NCBI RefSeq assembly: GCF_009727055.1
Contig: NC_052358.1
Location: 40,770,894-40,834,893 of the forward strand
Length of the DNA stretch: 64,000 nucleotides
Direction of reading: 5' to 3'
Origin: Benincasa hispida
Taxonomy: Eukaryota > Streptophyta > Magnoliopsida > Cucurbitales > Cucurbitaceae
The notes under the pieces were generated by a model that was given only the letters and a program-made list of their open reading frames with translations, had not been told where the DNA came from and searched no databases. How positions within the stretch are numbered: the first letter of the stretch is position 1; every line of letters begins with the position of its first letter. Both the position numbers and the translations under genes were made by a program. Below, piece by piece: positions 46,801 to 59,490 of this stretch.

Positions 46801-48110
46801 TCCACTTCCTCCTTGGTCATACCTTCTTCAGATTCTTCGATGATAGTGGTGTGGTGGCACGAAGTTTCGCCTTCCTCCTGCTCTAAATTTTCATTCTCAG
46901 GATTGGTGAAGATAACATCGTGCCTTTTTACTTTGAGTGAGCCCTCATTTGTGTTTAAATAATTAAGGTATTTCTCTTCATGCATGAGGGGATGGTACTA
47001 CGGTTTTCTCCATAACTTCTTGCCTCTTCTAATGGCTTCGTGTTTGATGGCCTTTCTGCGTTTTTAAGGTCGAGGCGTCGCTAAATTGACGCTCGGGGTA
47101 TTGACCCCCTCTTTCTTACAATTTTTTTGGGGGTGTCACCGCAGACTTTTCCCTTCCCATTTGTCTCACTAGAGATATATTCATTGAGGGAATCTTCAAC
47201 CCTCTCGTGCTTCAAGCGATCAAAAACAGAAGTGTGAGGTTTACCTTCGCTTTCCTTTGGAACGCACCTAGTCTCTCGAAGGTTGAAGGTCGCACCACCA
47301 CCAATGGTTGATAGTTGATTTCCTTCTTTCTTTCCTTCGATAGAGTCAACCTTCGAAAGACTGAGCGTCGAGTAGCTTCGGGAATCGTATGTAGACTTCC
47401 CCTTCCTGCTTCTGTCATGCTCAATCTCTTGAAGACCAAGGTGCGTGAGGCAGACGGCCTAATACAGTCGAAGGTTGAGGCTCTTTTATCTTGGTCCTCC
47501 TTTTCCCCTATATCTTCGACTTCTTCTGCAATGATATGATTGCTATTGGCCATTTTTCCCTTCTCCTTTCTGATAATGCAGAATGGCTCTACCGATTCAT
47601 ATACGAGTTCTGCCCTCAATGTAGGTATAGTTTGTCCCTCTTGCAAAATCTTCAAGCTCTTGAACTCAGTGTGAGTTGTGAAGTTATAACCCGCCTTCGC
47701 CAGCAGCTTGTAAGCCTTGGGATCGAATCTGTCTTTAGTTCACTTCTTGGGCAGATTTAACTCTGTCACTTCTGCCTCCGGCTTGTGGACCTCTTGCTTC
47801 GTTATTGGCATGAGAGGTGTGACAAAACTCATTTAGAATTTCAATGTTGCCAACCTGCAAACCTTTTGAACATTTTGTAAAAGGTAACTCACCCTTCTTC
47901 TGTCTCGACAAAGGGACATAGCGCAGAATCAGAGGCTTTGAGGCTTTTTCGTCCCTCACTACAGGTGTCTCTCCAATACTAGAGGATGTTCCACCCTATT
48001 TTGGGCTGGAGGCTTATACCTTGCTATTGGCAACCTTGATCGGGATCCACCTGCTTTCTTTGTTAGTGAGGTCTCTATGGGTGTTGTTTCTCTAGAATTC
48101 TCGCTCTTTA
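46801..48110 (-). pseudogene. gypsy G protease-RT linker
   Basis: Open patches on the minus strand (46985-46782, 47655-47212, 47959-47735) encode charged, low-conservation protein such as ASTFDCIRPSASRTLVFKRL with repeats of the type VFKRLS/VFRRLT. No enzymatic domain is visible. Tat polyproteins carry long linkers of this kind between protease and RT. Confidence 0.6.
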
Positions 48111-48119
48111 GGTAAAACT

Positions 48120-49215
48120 TCACATCTGCAAAGTGAGATTCGGTCGATTAGAGTCTGCTTCAACTTTCTTAATCCTATCCTGGTAGAACTTGAAACACTG
48201 ATGCAGTGTTGATGTAATCACACCATTCTTGTGAATCCAAGGGCCCCCTAATAGCAGCCTATAGGTGGTTTTTAAGTCTATCACATGAAACAGTGCATCA
48301 GCTTTCAGATCACCGATGAGGAGCTCTAAGCGTATCATGCATATCGCCCTTTGGCTGCCTTGATTGAAAACATGAATCACTAATTTGCTGTTTGATAGCT
48401 CTTCCATAAGTATGCCTAGCTTTTTCATAGCTTTCTTAGTCATTAGATGGATGACGGATCCGTTATCGATGAGGATTCGACCCACTCCCTGTTCTCGAAT
48501 GTATCCAGAGATGTACAATGGCCTATTATGAAATTTGGATCCCAGTAATAGATCTTCATCTGAGAAGCCTATGGATGTACAACACGAGGCATACGCACGT
48601 GCTACGAAGGTTGGTACACCAGATGAGTTGGATTCCAACAATGCCTTAATGAGGATCGTCTTGGCTTCTTATAGGAGTGAGAGCAGGTCATCTATGCTAA
48701 ATGACGAGAAGCCCTTTGGCTCTTTTGTCAATTTTAATGGCCTTAGGAGGGTATCTTCTTCTTCCGCAGTACTGACAGCATGACATGTAGCAGCTTCTAG
48801 CGTCTCTTCTGAACCCCAATTGTAGAAGTTCTTCAGGAGGAAACTTGCCAACGCCACCTACAGCTTGAGATGAAGAACGTCCTCATCTCCCTCGTCAACA
48901 GCCTTGGGCCTCTAGATCTTCTTTCTACCTTTCCTTTTTTGTGTCTTGCTCCCTCTCCTATAACTTCGATAAAAGCATGACTCTTTTTGGGTAGAGTTCG
49001 ATCCTTTCTTCTTACAGCGTGTCAAAAGGATTCAGCCTTCATCATCGTCATTATTAATGTGCTCTCCTCTACTTTGAAGATCTTTGGCTTGGACCTCCCG
49101 CTGAAACCGCACAACCATAGGTTCGAAGGTCCCAAACTGGACCAAATTCTTACTTTCTTCATAACATATGATTGGTGCCAACATGCTTGGAATTATTGTC
49201 ACCATGACATGATTT
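48120..49215 (-). pseudogene. gypsy G aspartic protease region
   Basis: PTFVARAYASCCTSIGFSD, then RPLYISGYIREQGVGR and the active site ILIDNGSVIHLMTKKAMKK, with IDNGS in place of DTGS. TTYRLLLGGPWIH is the second hydrophobic-Gly block. Upstream (49215-48660) are decayed gag-protease spacer frames, cut at 49215 by a solo LTR. Confidence 0.8.
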
Positions 49216-49220
49216 GTTTG

Positions 49221-51197
49221 TGTTAGGATTGGTGTCCTAATTCTCCTCGAGTCTCGTAGTTTGTAATCTATACACATCGTTATGAATAAAATAAGAGTTA
49301 TTTTAACTGGCATTTACTCATATCCAATAAACAAAGCTCCATGGTTATCGTATGTAAACTTAAGCATGTATATGAGATATACAAGTGGATCATGCCTTAA
49401 GTGATAACCTAAATAGGTCTATAGTATAAGGATTAAGGAGGGATTCCTGATCCTGATGACACTATGGATACGGCCCGCTTTGTAGAGGTTTGCAAATGTT
49501 GTGAACTACTACAGATGGTAGATCTTGACCATTCATGTGGAGACATGCGAGTGAGGGTGTCCTATACAAAGAGTTTGTATAAGGCAGGACCACGAGATGA
49601 TTCATCTCTGTATATAACGTCATTGATACTAGAGACTTACATCTCACATAAACAACCATAGATGACATGACCTCAATCCTAAATGTTTTGGGAACTTCTG
49701 CCTTTGGGGCAGTCTTTTGATTAGTATGGGTCAGAGTGGTCAGATTGCCAACTCAACATGCCTACCATTTTGGGAATTTGTCTGATTTGGGAGTTGAGAA
49801 CTCAGTTACATAAGATGGAGTTCACTCTTTCTCCAAAGTAGAGTAAGTAGATAGATTGCTCCCTTAAGAGCTGATTCCGAGGCTTGAACATAGTGGCCAC
49901 AACTTCTCTTCGAAAGAGAGGACTCGGTTATAGTAGAACTATGATTTATATTCATCAGATCGATCAATGGTACTTAAGGAGTTAGATGTAACTACAAGGG
50001 CATAATGGTTATTGGCCCAGCTGTACTTACAAGCGATCTGTGAAGGGTTATCGCACTGTTGATTGGTTGATATGGACACATAATATATCTGTGGTAAGGA
50101 AAGTTCAGCTGTCGGTCTTTAGTGGAGTGACCGGCAGTTAATGGATGGTGGATCTCGTGACTAAAGAGTTTAGTCGATAGTTCACATACCATTGGAGTTT
50201 CGATCTATAAGTCCATAAGGTTCCCTTGATAGCTCAATGAATTCAAGTTGAGAATCAGTACTTGTTGTTGATTTGAATTGTTCAAATTGACAAGTGGTAA
50301 TTCGATTATATATGATATGATCGCTGTGGTGTATGAGATACATCAATTGGAGGATTAATGTAAATGAGATTTACGTTAAGTACCATGAAATAGGAAAAGG
50401 GCTATGATTTATATGTTTCATGAGATGAAAGTTGGTTATCATGTATATTTATAATTATATTAATTATTGGATAATTATCTCTTTTTCTCTAATAACCAAT
50501 TGAATGGGAGGTTATTGGTGGTTTTATGGTAACCATGAGATAGAAGAAAAAATGTTTTTCTAATTTTAGTAGATTTGAGAAAGCTGCTATTCTTGGCAAG
50601 TTACTTAGGGAGAGGTTGTTAAGTGAATAAGATTCACTAAACGATAGCTGAAGAGAGACTAGAAGATCATGGAGTGATACTATACGATAGTTCACTCAGC
50701 TGGCCTTTAGTTAAACGATCGCGAAGCTTTTGCTAAACGATCGCATAAAATTTGTTAAACGATTGGGCATCATCTATACGATAGACTTTTTCCATCTCCC
50801 ACTTGCTCAATCATTTACATGATTGTTCTTCCTCCAGTCTCGTCCTCTAACCAGGTCCACATAAAGCCCACACTTCTAGATTCTCACACCAAGAATACGA
50901 AGGTAGTCATTGTGGTGGTGTCGTACTCAACTCGACATCGTTCGAAGTTTTTTGAGGTCGTTCGTGATTGTTGTCTTGCTGATTGTACGAGTGTTCAAGA
51001 TCGAGGGTGTTTGAAGATGAGTCTTCAAATGTATGTATAATTCTATCCCTTGATCTTATGTAAAGCATGATGTAATTTCGTTTTATGCATAGCCTATATG
51101 TTCGTTTCTTGATTGTAATTGTTTATGTTCAAATACTATTGGAATTTGAAACGATCATTCCGCTGCTCATGGAAATCCTCATATCTGATTTTCTTCA
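49221..51197 (+). mobile_element. solo LTR of the copia C family
   Basis: 1977 bp from TGTTAGGATTGGTGTC to GATTTTCTTCA. The 5-bp target duplication GTTTG is perfect (49216-49220, 51198-51202). Its start (TGTTAGG...), ending and internal words resemble element C's LTR in reverse orientation. It interrupts G between gag and protease. It contains repeated AAACGATCGC-type words near 50713-50770. Confidence 0.9.
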
Positions 51198-51202
51198 GTT
51201 TG

Positions 51203-52668
51203 GACGACCTTGTCTAGATCTAGCTCTGTTTTTTTCTCACGGGTCAACTTGAGGATCAACTCCTTCAATACAAAACATTTTTCAACTGGGTGGCTAACGA
51301 CCCTGTGATAATTACAATAATTGGGATTATCCACTTTGTCGGCTTGTTTCGGTCATTTACATTCTAGTAGTTAGATAAGGTGGTTCTCCAGCAGTTGCTC
51401 AACAATATTTACCACGTTGGAGATGGGGAATGGGTAGACTTTTTCCTGCCGCTCCTTCATAGTTAGGCGATGTCTTTCGCCTCCTTCGTCTTTCTTTTCC
51501 ATCTTCTTCTCTTTCCCTTTTGAGGAAAAATTCAATGGGGTTGTATTAACGACATTGATTCCTTCGTGGCACCTTTCGCAATCTTCTCGGCGCCCTTCAC
51601 TTCCTTCTTGTCTTTCTTTAGTTCGTGGATCAGAAAATCCTTCGTTCCCCTATTGGCGATACTTAGGTCCATGTCATGGGCGTGAGTCGCTAATTCGTTA
51701 AAGGTACAGGGCTTTATTCCCTGCAGGATATAGAGGAGTTCCAAGTGCATACCCCACGTGCACATTCCCACAACTGATAATTCGGTGAGTCGGTCTTTGC
51801 AGTCCAGACTCAGAGCCCTCCATTGTTTGATGTAGTCGATGATCGGCTCCCCTTTCCATTGCTTGGCATTTGTCAACTCCATCATGCTGATGGTGCGTCT
51901 AGTGCTGTAGGAGCAGTTCAAGAATTCTCTTTCAAGTTGTTCCCAACTGTCGATCACCTCAGGTTCTAATTCTGTGTACCAGTCAAAAGAGTTTCCTTTG
52001 AGGGTTCTGACGAACTGCTTAATTAGTAGATCTTCTCTTGTTCCTACATTTTCGCATATTCCTACGAAGTGGGCAATGTGTTGCTTTGGGTTGCCCTTTC
52101 CGTCGAATTGCTGGAACTTTAGAGGTTAATACCCTATAGGCATTCTCAAGCTGTCAATCCTCTAGTTGTATGGCTTGGAATACATGAAGGAAGTCTGAGT
52201 CGAGCCTCCATACTGAGCCCTTATGGAGGTCATGATCATGTCTTGCAATTGTTGGACCGACAAAGAGGCCACCGAAGCGAACTGTTGCAGCTGGTTTTCT
52301 TGCTGCATGATCTTCCCCTTGTCAGTTGCTTTGACCATGGGTGTTTGGCTTGATTCAGCAGCCTCTCAAGATTGCATTCGTTCTCTCAGTGCAGTGATCT
52401 CATGGTCTCGCTCCTCGACAACTTTCATTAGAAAGTTGATATTCCTTTCCATTTCTTCTATGGTCGCTTCAGCCGTTACATCTGCCATCATGATAGAAAT
52501 CACCTCTGGCTGTGAACCCCCTTTCGACTTGTTGGAGGCGGAAGTAGAGTTTTCAAACAGAGGGTTCTCCTTGATGATAATCCTGCATTGTGGGGACTCC
52601 ATTATTTTCCTCAAGATGTGCCGATGAGGGAGCTTTTCTCTTGCTCCTACGTAACTTCCCTTGAGCAA
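51203..52668 (-). pseudogene. gypsy G gag
   Basis: It begins MLKGSYVGAREKLPHRHIL (52668). IEEMERNINFLMKVVEERDH is a probable coiled coil. Then KFQQFDGKGNPKQHIAHFV, SFDWYTELEPEVIDSWEQLE, LTNAKQWKGEPIIDYIKQW and ELATHAHDMDLS, a clear retrotransposon gag domain. A CCHC-like element, YCNYHRVVSHPVEKCFVLK, near 51300 ends it. Stops near 52366, 52145 and 51530. Confidence 0.88.
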
Positions 52669-52724
52669 TTACGGGTGACAGGTCCCATGTAGGAGTTATT
52701 TATGGAGGAAGCTCTGGATTCCAT

Positions 52725-54382
52725 TGATGCGTGGTGTTATGCAATGAAATAATGGTAAAGAATGCAATGGTGGAAAATGCATTGTGCATGCAAATTTTCT
52801 CAGCAAGATCCAAGTATAAATCCTACTGAGTTATCTGGTAAGCCCATGGTTGAACATAGGGACTAAAGAAAATAGTATGCGATGGTAATTTTAGATCACT
52901 TTGCGGTAACAAATAAATCAAGGGGTTGGTTGGTTTGTTGTTTACAGTATAAAGTGTATGTGGCGAAGTTGAGAAAAGAGTAAGTATGCGGAGGAACGGG
53001 TTGAGAAGGTCTTTAGATAGCATTTCCTGAGAATGCGTTGAAGCTATGCGATCATGCTACACTTATGCAACAATAATTCATTTTCCAATGCAAATGTGAT
53101 AGCTCCTAGTTTTAGGACACATGCGATGTATACGATGATATCTATAGAGTTTGTTCCTAAATCTCTACTTCTTACCTATGCGATGATGAAAGATGCACAC
53201 AAGGACAAGGTGACCGCATACATCATATCCTATCTCTAGGGTACATGCGATGTGTTAATAGCATACAGAACTTATTCCTAAGCTTCTATCTCTTGATTAT
53301 GCGGTTCTAATCTAACTCTCCCAAGCCCAGATTCTAACCTGACTTTTCCAAGCCTAGATTCTATCCTTAGACTACCCTCCCGAGTATCTCTAATGGACGA
53401 ATGATGCATACATAATACAAGATGATTGCATAGAATGAATATCTCAGGTTATGGTACTAAGTGCTTCTCAACCCATCCGACAGATTTAGCTACTCATGCG
53501 TAATATAAAAAGAGTGGACAGATATAAAGATGAAATTTCCAATTTTATAAAGGTTCAGAGTACAAAATGACAATGGAAAATAAGGGTAGAGCCTCGTAGC
53601 AATTTCCTAAGGCTTTTACAATGTGTTATCTCTATTCTGCCCAAAAGATGTTCTTGCTTCCGCAAGAGTTGGCCCTCTCTATGGTTTCGACGCTTTCCGG
53701 CTTTTCCAAGTTCACCGGGACAATCTCTCAATGTAATCTCCCTTCGCTCGCTTCCGCCTTCTAAGTTAAAGAAAACTATCAACAAGGCTAACTTCTATCT
53801 ATATGGTAAGCTCTTTAGACTGAGCGAACTTCTTCAACGAAGGTAACCTTTGGTATTTATAGAGCTTCAGGGTGAAGAACTTTTTTTCTCGAATGATTGC
53901 ACTGATAGGATGTCATTAATTCTCTATCTGATGCGCTGAATATTTGTCACTGAAATGTTGAGTGTACTTGCTACAGTATGTCGTTAATGGCTTGTCAACT
54001 TAATTCGGAATCGACCGTCATTAGCTTTCTGTCCCATCGTGATTTATTAAGCTTTCACCAAGATGCGCCCACCTTGATGCACCGGCTCTATGCGGTTACC
54101 TTCTTGAGTATATTTTCACGAGCGCAAATGATCACATAGCCTTGCGGTCGCAATCTCTTAATGCGTTCGGACGTTAATTTCTTTGGATCGCATTTCTGCC
54201 TTGCGTCAACGCATTTTCCTACATAAAATACATAAGTTAGCTAGTTTAATGCGATGGATGCATGCTATCGCAATGTTGCAAACTTAATGCTTTTGGACGC
54301 AATATTATATATTTTTACCGTCGCAATTCTGCATTGTTTTATAACTTTTCGCCGTAATAACGTGCATTTCTACCCGTTATCA
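52725..54382 (-). mobile_element. solo LTR of gypsy family B
   Basis: The reverse complement starts TGATAACGGGTAGAAATGC, identical in start to B's 5' LTR, and ends at TGATGCG on the plus strand. Its length (1658 bp) equals that of B's 5' LTR. Flanking 5-mers TCCAT (52720-52724) and GCCAT (54383-54387) differ by one base. TATAAATA lies at 53854-53861 on the minus strand. It sits in G's leader between PBS and gag. Confidence 0.88.
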
Positions 54383-54444
54383 GCCATCTTCTTTGGTGAC
54401 ATTTGTCTTGTTTGGATGCTAAGAGAGAGATGAGAGGTAAAGTA

Positions 54445-54462
54445 GTCCCACTGGGCGTGCCA
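54445..54462 (-). promoter_or_regulatory. G primer binding site
   Basis: Minus strand TGGCACGCCCAGTGGGAC, three bases after the 5' LTR end. The TGG start and position fit a primer binding site. I did not assign the tRNA. Confidence 0.65.
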
Positions 54463-54465
54463 ATT

Positions 54466-55231
54466 TGTTCACATGAGGTTTCTAGATAAACGTATTTCGT
54501 GGAGTTGAACTTGTGTTGGTGTTGTTGTTGATTTTGATTTGATGCGATATGGTTCGATCTCTAGTATTTGATCCTCTGATTCTCTCCCGGTTGAGTGAAT
54601 ATGCTTGACTTGAAGAAAAAAGGCACCGAACATTCTTGAAGTCAAAGTCTTGGAAGAGTCTTTGTGTCTTCAAGGGTCTTCTGTCTTCTAGGAGTGCAAC
54701 TTCAGGAGTCTTGAGAGTCTTCTGCTTGTTGATGAATTCTCTCTAGGCTCTCTGAATGTGGAATTGTTGACCTTTGTAAATGAGGAGAGTTTCTCTATTT
54801 ATAGAACAACTTGATGGACTTCATGGGCTTGGGCCTAGTTGGCCCATGGGTCAGGGCTTGATTAGCCCATGGGCCTGATGTTTAGACCTAATTAATTGGA
54901 CTTGAGCCTAGCCTTTGGACTTAATTAATTGGACTTGAGTCTAGCCTTTGGGCCCAATTAACTTAGCTTAGGCTTATTTTGGTATTTTCGGCTCACATTA
55001 AGCCCATATTTGGGTATAATTTGGCCAACACCCAAATTATAACGTCAAATTAGACAAAATTAATTTTACTCAATCCACGTCTGCGACGAAAACACAGAAT
55101 TTGTCCTCAATTTCAATTTAAGACACACGTCAACTCTTAATTGGTCATAAATTTGACGATTTTGGAATTCCGTCATTAATTTAGCAAATGACGTGGCGGT
55201 CTATGATTGGTCCGAAATTTCTCCTCCAATA
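54466..55231 (-). repeat. G 5' LTR
   Basis: 766 bp; partner of 11164-11846. The plus-strand end is CTCCAATA, with CA changed to TA. It carries two extra units near 54870-54950 built on TTGGACTTGAG(C/T)CTAGCC. Confidence 0.9.
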
Positions 55232-55236
55232 CGTTC

Positions 55237-56825
55237 AAATTCGAATTAAGGAAATTAATAATTATATGTGATATAATTACACGTTTAATTTTGGAATTAA
55301 ACGGAATTGGAGAATCGATTAATATATAAATATGATTTAAACATTAATTTCATGAATGAGGATTCATGACGATGAAATTGGTGACAAATTAATTTAATAT
55401 TTGATATTAAATTAATAGAATTAATTAAATTATTTAATTAATTATTNATTAATTATTAATTATTAATTTTATAAGAAAAATTGATTATTGAATTAATTTT
55501 TTGTAAAATTAATAAAATTTCAATTCTAATTAAAGAATTAAAATTTTAAAAAGTTCAATTTTGAAAATCAAAATTCCAAATAAAAGAGAAATTGAAAATC
55601 GAGAAAAATCCCATGGTGGGATTTTCCCATTTTCAAGCTTACAACTTAGTCATCTTTGCACCATGTTTTTCCATTTTCAAGCTCAATTTTAAAGAGGAGC
55701 TAGAATCCATGCATGCATTCTGATGGCATTAATTGCCTGAATAAAACACTATTGATTGAGTTGAAAAAAGGATCCAATTAAGTGGTATTTATTGTGTTCT
55801 TCAAGTTGAAGAAAGTTCTTCAACAGTGCTGAACCAATGTGTTTTCTCCTTTCAATTCCCAAATTCAAGCATGTTTTCAGTCCCACAACTCAATCCAAGA
55901 CTCCTAGAAAATAGTGGGAAGCTCTAGAGGTGGTTCACGACCTGAATTGGAGAAGATTGTAGTTGAATCTTGTTGAAGAAGAGGATCTTCAAAGGTATGT
56001 AATGAAACCCTCTTGATACCCGATGAACATGCTTAATTCAAAGCCAAAATTGATGAATTATAATACTTTATGATCCTGTTTTCTTCCTTTGTTTGTTTCC
56101 TTAAACCAACAAAAGTAAAAAAATAAAATATATGTCAAGTATCTTCTAACTACTAACCACTCACAATTCATTATGATTGAAGCCTATTAGGATTTATCTA
56201 TGAGAAATTATATCAAATATCAGGTATTCGTGTCACTATAATTTTTATATATTTATAGAAAAGTACAACGTTTCTAATTACTTGATTTTATATTAGTGAA
56301 ATTATCTTTTCTACGCACACTACTGCCAGACGTAGATGATATTGCATGAAACTAGGTTATCAAACTCTGTATTTCTATTCATGATTTCCTTTTTTATCTT
56401 TGATATTCTTAATATTGTCGTAATATTGTGTGTAACAAATTTTATTGTGTTAGATAATATTTATTTCACAAAGTATTAATAGGTAATATATCATAGTTTG
56501 CAAACACTTTATGACTTTCCTTAATGAACCATATCTTTCTTTATAAATATCATTGGGCACAATTTCTATTGTCCATATTCTTTATAAATATTAAATAAGT
56601 TTAATTATATTAGGCAAATGTGAAAATGACCCAAATATTTTAAAAAAACAAATATTAAATAAGATGATATAGACAAATTTGAAAAATGACCTAAATTGAA
56701 GTTCATTAGGCACAATTTCTATTGTCCATATTTTTTAAAGTTCATGTACCTTTCAAGGTAGGGTTATGTTTAGTTTTTTTTAGCAAAATGTTATAAATGT
56801 AGTTATCCAACATTAAAAAAATTGA
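55237..56825 (+). repeat. E 5' LTR, second part
   Basis: It continues from 11163. It matches 61843-63443 (AATTAAGG, ATGTGATATAATTACACG and the CCAGACGTAGATGATATTGC block). The match fades right after the proposed end ATTGA. One ambiguous base (n) occurs at 55447. Confidence 0.8.
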
Positions 56826-58595
56826 AGAAAGGAGTGAAGAAGGTTGAGAAGCAAAAAACTTGATTTTTTTTAGCCACTACCTTCTTCTTCATACTCGATG
56901 CTTGATTGTAATTACTTGATGCTCGATGGTACTCGATGACATTTACTCAATAGTATTTTGGTAATTACTCTAATGTATTTTGGCATACTTGATGCTCGAT
57001 GGTAATTACTCGATGCTTGATGGTACTCGATGGTATTCAATGGCATTAAGCCCGGTTCAGCCAATTTTGAGCGTTAGAGGTCCAGTTCGAGAGGTTTGGG
57101 TTTGCTTCATGGCAGTTCGAGTGGTCTAGAAGTGTTTTGGAGCAAGTTTTTGTTGTTTTATGTAATAATTAGACCTTTTTTTTCTTGAGAATGCCAAAAC
57201 TAAACCATATCAGTTTGTGTTTAATTATTTATGCATGTGATGTATGTTATAATAAAATAAATCTTGTATGTGCATATAATATGACATGTAGATTTAAAAT
57301 CCCACCACAGAAAGCATGTTACATGCATTGAAAGTATGTTATAAGGTGTTATAATATATAGTATGCATGTTTAGGGTTTCAGATGTTTTAATATAAGTGT
57401 TATATTAAATCATGAGATATCTGATGTATATTATAGATGTACACCATGTCTGAAGTTTTATAAGTTATAAAATTCGGTTAGACATTTAAAATCCATAACA
57501 AAGATAAGTTGCATACTCACGTAGGTTAACCACTTATTTTACGTAGGTTAACCAGTTGTTTTAATAGTTAAAATAGGTCATTATCTTATAAAACTTGGGT
57601 TACAAACTCAATTGGTATATAATCCTGTCTAAGACTGGAGATATTTAAGTTAACGGTTTACGTAACACCTCTTACCTAGAGATTATGGTGGAATAATTGA
57701 GCTTTGTTAATTAGTTTTATGAACAATACATGTGCGGTGTGAGGTTTTAAAACTAGTTTATCACCTAGACATCGTAGGTTAAATCCAAATATAAATGTTA
57801 TACTTGGATAAACACCTAGACTTAGGTTGTTTAATTAGCCGAAACATTCCTAAGTAAAGATTTATCTAAAAACAAATAGAACACTTCAGTGGAAGATTAA
57901 TAACATATGAGATATGTTGTTCTTAGTTCTCACGTCCCTAAGAGTTCGCACCGTGAGATCCATGCAACCCTTTGTGTCACCCTGGAGTGACCTCAATTCG
58001 GAAAGTGTTTGCATGAGACAATAACAAGATGAATAGGGAAAATAGTTCATAGTAAGTGGGTGAAGGATGTGTGTCAACGTATCCTACGGTCTCTTCCATT
58101 AGTTTGGATAGTGAGATTGCTATGTTGCGCCTTCTTGTCATCTTTAAGGCGGCATTAACTAGTCTCTAACCACGGCTATCCCCTCCGAGAGTTGTAACAT
58201 AGGATTCAGAACAACTGAAACTCCAAAAAAGGATAGGATTTCTTAGGTCGTTTCCTAACTTTGACTCTCCAATTCAATAGAATCATTGGGGCCGCTAATC
58301 TCTGAGATCTAGAAATGGAGGGTTACACTTACAAAATTACTAAATGTTAGTAAGTTCTTGATTGAAAACGGTAGCTAAATGACTATAAGAATATGAGTTA
58401 TTCTAGAGATAGGATTTAGTCAAGAATATCTTGCTTTAGTGAAGGAGTATTTGACTGTCCATCGATAGCACTTATTCTGACTCATTATAGTATCGGTGCA
58501 AATAAAATAATGAAATTTGGGTACATTGTTACTTTGCTAAAATATGATTGGATTTAAAAGCAATTCACTAATAAAGAAATTATTTATTTTTCATA
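56826..58595 (+). other. E internal leader, non-coding
   Basis: 1.8 kb with no open frame of note. No canonical copia PBS (TGGTATCAGAGC) could be found, so priming is unexplained. The region has repeats of ACTCGATGGTA/TACTCGATG (56890-57050) and doubled CACGTAGGTTAACCA words (57518-57556). Confidence 0.55.
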
Positions 58596-59490
58596 ATGAC
58601 TACTTCATTGATACAACTTTTGGCTTTGGATAAAGTAACTGGGGACAATTATGCTACATGGAAATCAAATTTGAATACAATACTGGTGTTAGACAATTTA
58701 AGGTTCATTTTGACAGAGGAATATCCTCCCATCCCTAGCACGAATGCAAATTGAACTGTTCGGGATGCATACATTGAACTGTTCGGGATGCATACAACAA
58801 ATGGACGAAGGCAAATGAGAAAACCCATGTCTACATTATTGCTAGCATATTTGATGTCTTGGCGAAGAAACACGAAAGCATGTATACTACCAAAGAGATT
58901 ATGGAATCTCTACATGGGATGTTTGGACTACTATCCTTCTCCCTGAGGCATGATGCTATTAAATATGTTTACAGCTATCGAAAGAAAGAAGGAGCCTCTA
59001 TTAGAAAACATGTCCTGGACATGATGGTCCATTTCAATGTGGCAGAGGTAAACAGAGCTGTCGTAAACGAGAGAAGTTAAGTCAGTTTTATTCTAGAGTC
59101 TCTTCCAAAGAGCTTCTTGCAATTTCGCACCAACCCATTAATGAAAAAGATAGAATACAATATGACTACACTTCTCAATGAGCTACAGGCTTCTCCATCC
59201 ATTTTGAGAATAAAAAGACAATAAGGGGAGGTAAATGTTGTCGATGCTGAGAAAAGAGGATCGTCCTCTAAAAAGTAAGATGTTTCTTCTTATTCTTGAA
59301 TGAGAGTATTTCAGTGAAAAAAAACAAAAGGAAAGGGAAAAAGAAAACTTTTACTGGCCACAAAGGCAAGGCCAAAGCTGCAGACAAAGGAAAATATTTC
59401 TACTGCAGCGAGGACGAGTACTGGAAGAGAAACTTGCCACAATACCTTGCAGAGAAAAGTGCGAAAAAAGAAAAACAAGGAAAGTAGTTC
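58596..59490 (+). pseudogene. copia E gag
   Basis: ATG at 58596 opens MTTSLIQLLALDKVTGDNYA and TWKSNLNTILVLDNLRFIL, the classic copia gag start. Then in shifted frames TKANEKTHVYIIASIF, TTKEIMESLHGMFG, IRKHVLDMMVHFNVAEVN and LNELQASPS. A Lys-rich tail ends in a decayed zinc knuckle, KYFYCSEDEYWKRNLPQYLA, with two Cys and the His replaced. A duplicated 24-bp piece (ATTGAACTGTTCGGGATGCA at 58751 and 58773) adds to the damage. Confidence 0.85.

Larger units (their letters stand above)
11164..55231 (-). mobile_element. Ty3/gypsy Tat-like element G with antisense PMD gene
   Basis: Minus-strand order: 5' LTR (55231-54466), PBS, gag, protease, RT, RNase H, second RNase H, integrase, then an antisense PMD reading frame, a repeat-rich 3' UTR and the 3' LTR (11846-11164). 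Target duplication CATTC/CGTTC (11159-11163, 55232-55236), one change. After removing nested elements the element is about 14.7 kb. A second RNase H and antisense extra ORFs near the 3' end are known traits of the Tat lineage. Decayed throughout by stops and frameshifts. Confidence 0.88.

Noticed and set aside
56600..58590. Hidden gene in the E leader (for example the 63-residue frame at 57886-58077)
   Set aside because: Stops are frequent in all frames and the translation has no domain. The position fits a retrotransposon leader.
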